Shown here: positions 55,396-64,000 of the stretch, piece after piece
Position numbering within the stretch: position 1 is the stretch's first letter
Layout of the letters: every line of letters starts with the position of its first letter
Origin: Siphonodentalium dalli
Lineage: Eukaryota; Mollusca; Scaphopoda; Gadilida; Siphonodentaliidae
NCBI GenBank assembly: GCA_032622095.1
Contig: CP136064.1
Location: 52,148,073-52,212,072 of the forward strand
DNA length: 64,000 bases
Reading direction: 5' to 3'
The notes under the pieces: generated by a model
Database searches by the model: none
Seen by the model: the letters and a program-made list of their open reading frames with translations, nothing else
What the model was told of the DNA's origin: nothing
Translations under genes and position numbers: made by a program

Positions 55396-57034
55396 AACAC
55401 GCCATTGCATGTCCTCATAGTAGTGAATACCCATACCCGGGCCCAATTTCATTGAGATCCAAGCACTACTGTTCAAGTTGTGACCTGAACAAAAATCGGA
55501 CGGACTAAAAGCAACATTTCCAGATAAACAAAGAGGAATAACAGAAAAACCCAACCAGAACGATTGAAAATTCCATGTCCTCATAGCATTTTAAAAACAT
55601 TCAACCATATTTTATTGAGAACAGACATCGGACGGAAGGATAGATGTGCGCATGCCCCGGCGGACAGAATGCAAAACAGTACAACCATCACCCCCCCCCC
55701 CCTTATTTTTTAATCTCTTGTATGAAGCTGCGAGCGATATCCACCGTATAGTTCGATATCCCATCACAATTCATAATTTGTTGTTGTTAAATACGATAGA
55801 TACGATTGTGAACTCGAATACATAATTATATGCTTGTATTGTCACGGTTAATTAACTGCGCGTCCAACTCGATCAATCACCGTGACTTTGTCTGCATGTA
55901 CACATATGATAGTAGGCCTACTAGCAGGCGACATCTGCAAGCCTTCAGTTGGCCTCGATCGACGATCGCGTGATGGCATGTCGAGCCGGGTAGAGCCAAC
56001 TATTTCATAGAGGAGAGCTATATACAAATTCATCAGATTTGTATGGATCGAGGCACATATGGCCTACTATCTCGGTATGGCTGAAAGGGGTTGGTCATTC
56101 TGACCAAAAACAAAAGTGCTGTTCAAAGGGTAGCATGCATACACAGGTTTCGAAAATGTGCTATCAAAGCGTACACAGGTTTTGAAATCTCTTTCGAAAT
56201 GTTTAGTTATCCCATTTGCCACGATTTCTGTTCGGAAATAATTAATTACGTTACGATAATGAACTGAAAACAAACTGCTGATGAATATGGGCGATATATA
56301 TACAACTAGGCGCCTACCCTATATATCCCCTTTGATCAGTGTGACATTTTCAAAACGTGTACGTCCTCTCTTCGATCAGTATTCTTTTTGTTTTAGTTAA
56401 AAGTGACCCCTTCAGCCCCAGTAATTAAGCCCTATATATCTGTGTATGTGTGTCAGAGTGTGGGCGTGTGTGTGTGGGGTGTATGTACGTGATCGTGCAC
56501 ACGTATGCATATATATACATCCGTTGTATAGTCCCGATATTTTAGTGGAACCCCGGGTTGGCACGTACGTGACAACGTGCGACCTGGTTATTTCACTTTA
56601 CCATTCCAGATGGCCAAATGCATGCCTATGCTATAGAAATAAATCTCTGGGTCATGTCAGTTATCTCTATTCTGGCCTGGATGACTTAATCGCGTAAACG
56701 TCATTTACTTAAATCGTGCAAGTTTAATGGGGACCTTCACGTACACCTAACCTAAACCACATAGAGTATAATGTAGGTAGACCTACAGGCTACAGTGATG
56801 TAGCCTAAAATATTGATACATTCAATGATTTATAACTAGCAGGTTATATAATAATCAACTAAAACATAGTAGGCCTATAAGCAATAAATTACCTGCATTT
56901 TTGTTTTCTTCTCAATATTATGCACTTCATTGTCATGTGTGCAACGTCGATAATTTTCCAGGTATTGCATTAAAATTGCCTATACATGGTGGAATATATC
57001 CATAATTAGTCAGAAACTATGACAGAATAAAGAC
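55396..57034. other. No gene recognised
   Basis: Begins with diluted family-B sequence to about 55,720 (C-run at 55,690-55,702), then unique sequence with a GTGTGTGT microsatellite near 56,446-56,478. No supported coding frame. Confidence 0.45.
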
Positions 57035-57270
57035 TCATGCCATGCAGAGGCCCCCACCCCACTTTCGTACGCCGTATTCCATGCCCTGTTATGAGATATA
57101 GCTAGGCCTACGCCGTATTCCGGTCCCTCTGTTAGGAGGTATTCGGTATTCCAAAAATATACAGATCGTCGATCATCGTCATTTTAGATCATTTTGGACG
57201 TGGACACTGCGGGATGGCTGTTAAACTGGTATCCCGTATTCCAGGGGGAGGGGTGGGGGCCTCATGCATG
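57035..57270. mobile_element. Small GC-rich TIR element
   Basis: Ends are inverted: CATGCAGAGGCCCCCACCCC at the left and GGGGTGGGGGCCTCATGCAT at the right, about 236 bp apart. Non-coding; family not recognised. Confidence 0.6.
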
Positions 57271-58166
57271 CACGATCTACTAAAATATTGTAAATCGCCA
57301 GGTCACGTACCGAAATACAACTGTGGTAAATACTTAAAACATAGAAAACGGACTTCTCGACATGCATGCAGTGTGTCTAATGTAAGGTGGTTATGTTGGT
57401 ACGCTTCCTTTCCGAGCAATTGTTTACTCAAACTCTGTCTTAACTTTTAATTCAACAGTTAATTAGCATCACTGACACTCTTATTACTTCCTGATTAATG
57501 AAATAGCGTCTATAGCTACGCAGTTGGTAAGCGAAAGTGCATGGAAGAATATCACATTTTAAGATATAAATATATCACAAGGCCAATTAGATCAAATTTT
57601 GCTTTATCACACTGCAAAAATATTAAATCGTAATAGTAACGTTAGCGATCGTCATTTATATATAAATCTCTAGTAGATTGGTATTATACTTTATGTACAA
57701 TGCTTAAAATAGCATTGTAATTGACGTCCCGACTCCCGGAAGCTTTGTGACGTAAAGAGCTGGACCACGTTGGGAAAATCTATGGAGAGCGTTTTATGCG
57801 ACCTTGAAAACAAACAATATAGCCCTACGTCTCATAATTCTATCATAAGCTAGCTTTAACTTGTTTTATAGGTAGGTTCAGTGCACGAATATCGCGTGTT
57901 AAAATGTCGTCCCTATCAGTTTTATTATTAATGAATAATGTTTATTAACGTAATAATATTAATAATATTCCATTGCATTTATTTAAATTTATGATAATAA
58001 AGTGCCAAACCTCAAACTAATTGCAACACAATGTTTCTTAGCAGGATTATGTCTATTAACCAATTATAAACAACATACTAAAAATAAAAAAGGATTGAGG
58101 TTGTAAATTTTTTTCCAAAATGGGTTTTTTCAAACAATTTACAAATACTGACCATGTGATGTATTG
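57271..58166. other. No gene recognised
   Basis: AT-rich sequence without a supported coding frame or clear repeat. Confidence 0.45.
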
Positions 58167-59029
58167 TATGGGAGGCCCTTTTCACATTTATTATTTATTT
58201 GTGCTTAGTGTAAATCATTTGTGCTTAAGTGCAAATATGTGTCTATCAATTTATTGATGCTTAAGCGCATATCATTTGCGCTTAAGCGCAAATACCTAAC
58301 ACTCCCTTACATCCCTCGGATGTGAATGATTGAGTCCATCTCATACTATATTATCATGGGCCCATATAGCCCCATAGAGACTGGAAAGTTGAAGAAAAAA
58401 ATCCATATGCATCTCTGTCCCTGGTGTCTCACTCGCAGAGCTCAAGTATATTTTATTAAAGGGACATCTCCTGCACAGATATATATCATTTCCATGGCCA
58501 TAAATAGGGAATTAGGGGTTACTGGGGGGGGGGGGTTTGCTTCCCTCATATGGTGTACTTATTGACTTGAAAGAGGGGGAAAACCCCTATTTTCATAATA
58601 TCAGCATCCCTGTCCCCAATAATTTGTGTCTCCATCCCACAGATATAGTATATTATATAAAATTCTGCTGTGGTTAAAGCCAGGGTCGATTACTTAGGGC
58701 GTTACTGTATTCTGCACAGATCTATACTATTTCCATGGTCATAAAACATCTTGGGGTTACTGGGGGGTTGTTTCAATCATATGGTGGGGCTATATAAACT
58801 TTAGTGATGTGTTTAGGCCTGTGCCATTTGAAATTAATTCAAGGGGGAATCAATGCATATTAATTTTTATTAGCGCTTAAGTGCAAATGATTTACCCGTA
58901 AGCGAAAATATTTGCGCTTAAGCGCAAATAATAGAGCTTAAGCGCAAATATTTGAGCTTAAGCGCAAATAATAGAGCTTAACCACAAATATTTGAGCTTA
59001 AATAATAAATGTGAATAGGTCCTCCCATA
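58167..59029. mobile_element. TIR element with clustered GCGCTTAAGCGC palindromes
   Basis: About 863 bp. Outer ends are inverted (TATGGGAGG-C/A-CC ... TTCACATTTATTATTTA). Just inside each end lie repeated TTGCGCTTAAGCGCAAAT motifs: a few at 58,200-58,295 and at least five, several diverged, at 58,873-59,000. A fragment of the mariner-type MITE is inside at about 58,665-58,712. No coding. Confidence 0.7.
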
Positions 59030-59261
59030 CCTTACTTCCCTCTGATTGTGAATGATGGAGTCCATCTCATAGTATATTATCATGGGCCCATAGTAGAAGC
59101 CCCAGACTCAAAATTTCCATATGCATATTAGAATCCCTGTTCACAAAGGTTCATTCTTAGACAGTGTGTAAATGTGTATATCATCTATTTGAATGGTTAT
59201 ATGGACAGCATGGGTATATATCAATAGACCTTATTAGAAATTATTCCTATTTTTCAGAAAA

Positions 59262-59366
59262 ATGACTACATGTATCCAAGATTTTGAAACCCTCTTGGTT
59301 GAGAGATTCAACTCAGGATTGAAAGAACATAAAAAGACATGTGAAGCCATGATAAAACTGAGCGGA
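59262..59366 (+). CDS. Homeodomain-like gene, putative first coding exon
   Basis: After an acceptor TATTTTTCAG (59257), an ATG at 59262-59264 opens a 35-codon frame (FETLLVERFNSGLKEHKKTC ... EAMIKLSG) ending at a donor GGA|GTATAA, phase 0. The pattern L-x2-RF-x2-GL followed by an Ala/Met/Ile helix resembles helix 1 and the start of helix 2 of divergent homeodomains. The exon start upstream of the ATG would be 5' UTR. It pairs in phase with the exon at 63628. Confidence 0.45.
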
Positions 59367-59757
59367 GTATAAAAGTATGATTATAAACAAATGTTGGCTT
59401 TAGGCCAATATAAGAAATATTGTCAGATGCTAGTCCGCTCACAGCCCTGTTTTGATCCTCTCCTGAAATATTTTTATTTGGATAATTTTAACATAAACTT
59501 TTTTCCCATGCCTTAATTTAACTTCAAAATACATTGCAATCACCTATTATCTGATTAACCAGTCTACTTTGATCGAATTTGGCAATTTAATTCAACTTGT
59601 AGAGCAGGGTATTGCTTCAATTGCTAGAACTGATCTAGTGATTTATTTATATTGGCCTTATTTTCAGCACGTGCTTCAATTTTCAAAATTTGTTTCAGAA
59701 CACTTAGGCAGCCATAATTAATACATGTGTCTACAGATAACATCGTTTTTTGAGAAA

Positions 59758-60000
59758 AACATTAGCCCTGTGACGTCGTCCAAAGTCCAATAACTCTGCT
59801 GAAAATATCCGGTCGGACGTGGTTTGCGAACTCGTTCTAGATACTGGTCATGTGAACTCATATACCAAAAACCTTTGAAATATTTTGACATATGTGGAAA
59901 TGAGCCCTGTGACGTCATCCATTTGTACACAAAAGTCCAATAACTCCAGTTAAAATATCCGGCCGGTCCTGGTTTGCGAACTCGTGTATATAATAATGAC
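59758..60000 (-). repeat. Copy of the 36,900 repeat block
   Basis: Shares GAGCCCTGTGACGTCGTC, CTCGTTCTAGATACTGGTCA and GAACTCATATACCAAAAA with 36,900-37,080, in two units. Confidence 0.65.
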
Positions 60001-60054
60001 ATTTTTCAACACCTCAAAGAAACTGATAAGTTTATAATATAATTTATAAATCAC

Positions 60055-60320
60055 TTAAAGGTACTCAATCCGACTTGATGGTCGACATATCATCAGATTC
60101 CAACAACAACAATTTTTTGAAGTGCCGCTTCAGTTGTCAGAATCGATTAATTGCCCAAAAATAATGCTAGCCACAGTACACTATGATATAAAACCTGTTA
60201 TTTATCAACATTTTGTACAATGAAATTTTGCCAGTTAGTCAAATATCTGACACAAAAAAGGCACTTGATTTTTGAGTTATCCATCTTCATCTGCTATTTG
60301 GTCTTCTCGTCGACTTTTAC
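60055..60320. mobile_element. Truncated TTAA MITE, family AAAGGTACTCAATCCGA
   Basis: Left end TTAAAGGTACTCAATCCGA intact with ATTCCAACAACAAC and TCAGAATCGATTAATT following as in 51845-52236; the right end is missing. Confidence 0.65.
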
Positions 60321-60399
60321 TAGGCCAATAAATATTCCAGGTTTAAACAAGGAGTTTATTGGCAGTCAAACCAAACTTCTGCCAATAAGGTGCAAAACT

Positions 60400-61640
60400 C
60401 CGGGAAAAAAGTTGGACAGTGGTATATTATTGCAATAGACCTACATACCAAATATCATGTGAATCCGTTAATATTTCATTGAGTTATCGCACTAACGGCG
60501 ATAAAATTGTTATTAAAATAGACAAACTCAGACCCATAACTGCACGAAAAACATTTGGACAAACCTGGTTTTCGAACTCGTCCGAGATATTGTTGCAGGA
60601 GACTCATAACCAAATATTGTTTAAATCGGTTAATATTTCATCAAGTTATCGTGCTAGCCGTGATAAAATTGCTAAAAATAGACAAACTAAGACCCATAAC
60701 TCCGGATTTTTTTTTCGGACAAACCTGGTTTTCGAACTCTTCCGAGATATTGTTGCAAGAGTCTCATACACCAAAATATGTTGAAATTGGTTAATATTTG
60801 CGCGAGTTATCGCGCTAACAGTGAAAAACTAAGAAACAAGGGGTACACATCTAAGATGCTTTTGTCAAGTTTTTTGGCAGTCGAACCAACCGCCAACCGT
60901 CCCTCGTCAAAGATGGATAACTCTTGTCAAAAAGTTCGGATGTGACCGATTTTCTACAGGCAGTAAATAGTTATTGGGAGCAACTCACATACCAAAATGT
61001 TTTGAATCCGTTAACAAATGTCAAAGTTATAAGGCATTCTTTAGGTCCGCCCGCCAACCATCCCTCGTCAAACCATAAGCCAATTTGTGTGCATCAGTAT
61101 CGGAAGACTAATTAATAGGTAAAATCGAAAAAAGACTAATTAAGGGCCATAACTCCATCAAAACTTATCGGGCCAGGCTGGTTTTCGAACTCGTCCGAAA
61201 TATTCTTGGCAAGTATGTCTATTCCAAATTTTAAACAAATCGGCGGACGTTTGTTGAAGTTATCGCCCTAAAGAGCTGAAAATTTGTGAAAAAATGACTA
61301 ATTAAGGGCCATAACTCTATCAAATTTTATCGGACCAGGCCGGTTTTCGAACTCATCCGAGATATTCTTGGGAGACACCTATATACCAAATTTCAATCAA
61401 ATCGGATAACGTTTGTTGAAGTTGTTGCGCTAACGAGCCTAAAATCAGTGAAAAATGGCAAAGGGCCATAACTCTGTAATAAATGTGCGGACGAACCCGA
61501 TTTTTTTGTCTGCAGCTTACGTGCATGGATATGTAATCACACACCAATTTTTTTAATCCGTCAATAAACGGTTGAGTTATAAGCAAAACACGTCGCCCGC
61601 CCGCCCGCCCACCGTCCCTCATCAAACTATAAGTCGAGTT
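60400..61640 (+). repeat. Family B-like block, about six units
   Basis: Units share GACCCATAACTC or GGGCCATAACTC, GGTTTTCGAACTCGTCCGA, GATATTCTTG-like and GAAGTTATCG segments. The block ends in CCCGCCCGCCCACCGTCCCTC. Frames inside are by-products. Confidence 0.72.
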
Positions 61641-61659
61641 TTGGAAAATAAATCGACTA

Positions 61660-61965
61660 ATAAAAGGTCAGCCGACAGTGTCCCCGACAACATGGCAAAT
61701 CAATGCCGGTTTGCTAAAGAAATTAAAACAAAATGTCGAAAGGGTTAATAATTCCATCAAAAAATATTTGTTCTGTCATCTGTATACATATTGCACATCT
61801 CCAATACGTGGGTAACAATACTCTGAAGTTTCAAATATCTATGATCAGAACTTTAGGAGGAGTTGATTAGACCATGAAGGTACCCTCATACAGAAAATTA
61901 TAAAAAATGTTGAAAAGTGTTAATAACTTTGTCAAAAAATAAATTTTCCGTCATCTATATATATA
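61660..61965 (+). repeat. Dispersed repeat family A copy
   Basis: AAAAGGTCAGCCGACAGTGT, GTCGAAAGGGTTAATAATTC (an empty TTAA site) and AGGAGTTGATTAGACCATGA. Confidence 0.7.
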
Positions 61966-62079
61966 TGCATGAGGGTATCGCCCCCCTCCCCCTGAATCCT
62001 GAATACCAGTTAATTTTGGGGGGGTGAATCCTGAATACCAATTAATTTTGGGAGGTGAATCCTGAATACGGGTAGGGTT

Positions 62080-62932
62080 CTCTATTCCGAAGGTTCGCTA
62101 TTCCGAAGGTTCACTAATCCGAAGGTTCACTATTCTGAAGGTTCACTATTCCGGAGGGTTTTCTATTATGGGAGTTTTTAGCCAGAAATGAATCAAAATT
62201 TGCGCCCCCGTACATTTATACACCCAATCTAATATCTAATTTGTCCCAGATGTCGGTTATTAATAGCAAGAAGACAGTATCAGTTTATCATTTTAATATT
62301 ATAGAAAGTTGAAAACACAATGACTGAAATAAACTACGAGTTAGAGATGCATTCTACCCGAACTGGCAATCTGTACTTGAAAGAAACATCAACATTAAAA
62401 TCAATACAAAGTCAGAATTGCAGTTAGGTCCATTCAGCGGTATTCTGCTATACGGTAAGTTATAGCGCTCCAGTATTGATTGACCGTAAGAGCCCCACTG
62501 TTATAGTCCGCCTTTAGCATTTGGGACATTATATTAATCAAAATAACTCCTATGTAAATCATTTATAAATCAGATGATTTATTGAAGTTATGTCTACGTA
62601 AAATAACACTTCCTAAAACGACATATATGTCGTTTTAGTCCTCAGCCGATAGACGACATATATGTCGTTCTACTCACCAAAGGGTTAAATCTCAAGGAAA
62701 CCCACGAAAACAAAAATCACATTTTTTTTTTTTAATGTTTTAAGTTATTTCCTTCATAAAAATAGTCTTCGTACTAAAGAACCCTCTCAATACTTTAGAA
62801 TATAGAATTAACTTTTAAAATAACAAAAACCTTCGGAATAGTGAACCTTCGGAATAGTGAACCTTCGGATTAGTGAACCTTCGGATTAGTGAACCTCGGA
62901 ATAGCGAACCTTCGGAATAGAGACATGTTCCC
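62080..62932. mobile_element. TIR element built from 18-bp tandem motifs
   Basis: Left end: CTCTATTCCGAAGGTTCG, then about four tandem TTCACTA(T/A)TCCGAAGG-type units (62,080-62,160). The right end is the same array inverted (62,830-62,932). The 853-bp element has no coding. Two ACGACATATATGTCGT palindromes lie inside near 62,615 and 62,655. It sits within a repeat with GAATCCTGAATACCAGTTAA units (61,984-62,070 and about 63,186). Confidence 0.78.
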
Positions 62933-63269
62933 CCTGAATACATGTTAAGAAATAATATGTGATAAATGACATACAAATTGACTGTTTTAATATCAGACAG
63001 ATACAAGCAGAAGTTACATAGACACATTATGATGCCGGTCGCGCAATGAGGCCGTTATGATACGATTACTGATGGCATTGTGGTCGAATATGCCCAAGAA
63101 GCTATTCTACCCACTCATTCATACAGATAACTAGCACAAAATATTATTGTGCACCATCAAAACCTGCGTCCAAGATGTTTTGCTTGAACCTGAATACCAG
63201 TTAATTCGGGGGTATGAATCTCACGTACAGCTTCAAAACATCCCGCGTACCGAAAAGGAGGGGGGGTGA

Positions 63270-63487
63270 TACCCTCATGCATGGTGCACATCTTCAATAT
63301 ATGAGCAACAATATTCTGAAGTTTCAAATCTCTGGGATGAAATCAGTAGCAGGATGATTACACCATGAAGGTACCCAAAAGTGTGACGGACAGACAGATG
63401 AATGGATGGACGGAGAGACAGACGGACTGATGGACAGACAGACACCGTTTCGATAGTCCCTCTTTCTTTCAGAATGTCGGGGGACAA
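63270..63487 (+). repeat. Dispersed repeat family A copy
   Basis: GAGCAACAATATTCTGAAGT, GATTACACCATGAAGGTACC, then GACAGACAGATGAATGGATG-type tail. Confidence 0.68.
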
Positions 63488-63627
63488 TAAATGCTTTTCC
63501 TTACCTTTATGATGCATACTACCGACAAATTAAACATTGCATAATGTAACATATCTTACCATGCCAACATTCAATGCCCTGTTGGATAAGATAGACCATC
63601 TTTTAATGTCTTAAATAATAATTTCAG

Positions 63628-63807
63628 AAGTGGATAAAGAACCACAAAAAGGCTCTCAGAGAGAAAGCAGAAGAAAACCATGCTCGGCATAGGGGCACAC
63701 TTTTACAGAACTACATTGAAGGCATGAATGAGTACCGTAGCTATGACAACAAAATGAAGATAGAACAGCTGGCGGAAGAAACTTCACTGTCTGTAGAACA
63801 GATAAAG
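63628..63807 (+). CDS. Homeodomain-like exon, 60 codons
   Basis: Acceptor AATTTCAG, donor AAG|GTAGCC, phase 0 to 0, exactly 60 codons. It opens with KWIKNHKKAL, like recognition helix 3 (W48, N51 and basic neighbours), then a linker, then LLQNYIEGMNEYRSYDNKMK and LAEETSLSVEQIK, like helices 1 and 2 of a second homeodomain. So the exon carries the end of one domain and most of the next. The gene continues past the window. It is not clearly part of the KDZ gene. Confidence 0.55.
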
Positions 63808-63930
63808 GTAGCCAAATTTTAAATAAAAGCTATTGGCATTCATTCATATTATATTTGCGATAGGTTAAGGCCTAATCGTACATATGTGACCCGCCATATC
63901 AAATCCAGTCGTAAGTCGGGATTTTTTACC

Positions 63931-64000
63931 CTGTGCCAATGCATTCTCTTATATATGCGAGTCGACCATAGGTCGCCTCGCATATATAGGAGAATGCATT
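63931..64000. repeat. Hairpin repeat cut by the window edge
   Basis: AATGCATTCTCTTATATATGC and its complement GCATATATAGGAGAATGCATT flank a GACCATAGGTC centre. Same family as 52,510-52,735. Confidence 0.65.

Overview
This is eukaryotic nuclear DNA, most likely from a lophotrochozoan invertebrate, and a bivalve mollusc is my best guess. It has GT-AG introns, AATAAA signals, satellite DNA and many small TIR transposons. It also carries the dispersed 'gtcgaaaa-gggcataactc ... gacggacgg' repeats that I associate with mollusc genomes. The host call is inference from repeat style only.

Region 1 (1 to about 12,550) is a decaying Maverick/Polinton-type virus-like transposon. The minus strand carries a protein-primed family-B DNA polymerase with a long acidic N-terminus, an unknown ORF, an A32/FtsK-HerA-type packaging ATPase, two small basic GG-motif proteins, a conserved protein of unknown function, a DDE integrase ending in a chromodomain, a two-TM microprotein, and the start of another conserved protein cut by the window edge. 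The major capsid and maturation protease genes are not seen and would lie left of base 1 if present. The polymerase start is a fold-back: a ~195-bp inverted duplication gives a second, plus-strand CCHC zinc-knuckle gene the same first 32 residues, with divergent TATA boxes between them. Beyond this lie two copies of a cassette. Each has a 596-bp divergent promoter repeat with a minus-strand ORF on one side and a plus-strand ORF on the other. All four ORFs are followed, 19-22 nt after the stop codon, by a stem-loop matching the replication-dependent histone mRNA 3' end (GGYYCUUUUCAGRRCC, ACCCA-type flank, purine-rich element downstream). This is the most interesting feature of the window: it suggests mobile, virus-like genes using the S-phase histone 3'-processing machinery.

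Region 2 (about 12,690-21,090) is a GC-rich palindrome followed by a ~515-bp satellite in two oppositely oriented arrays flanking a 2.3-kb insert. The right array has a two-unit, ~1,032-bp higher-order repeat.

Region 3 (about 24,400-49,800, plus strand) is a spliced KDZ (Kyakuja-Dileera-Zisupton) transposase-like gene. I can place 16 exons with consensus splice sites and compatible phases except at one junction, together encoding about 878 codons. It has two in-frame stops, and its present stop codon is supplied by a TA-flanked MITE inserted at the 3' end. Its introns hold nested transposons: a hAT relic with an exact 8-bp target duplication, TTAA-type MITEs, mariner-type MITEs and dispersed mollusc-type repeats.

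Region 4 (about 50,000-64,000) is repeat-rich. It contains two exons of an apparent homeodomain-like gene (59.26 and 63.63 kb) and several TIR elements with clustered subterminal palindromes or 18-bp tandem motifs.
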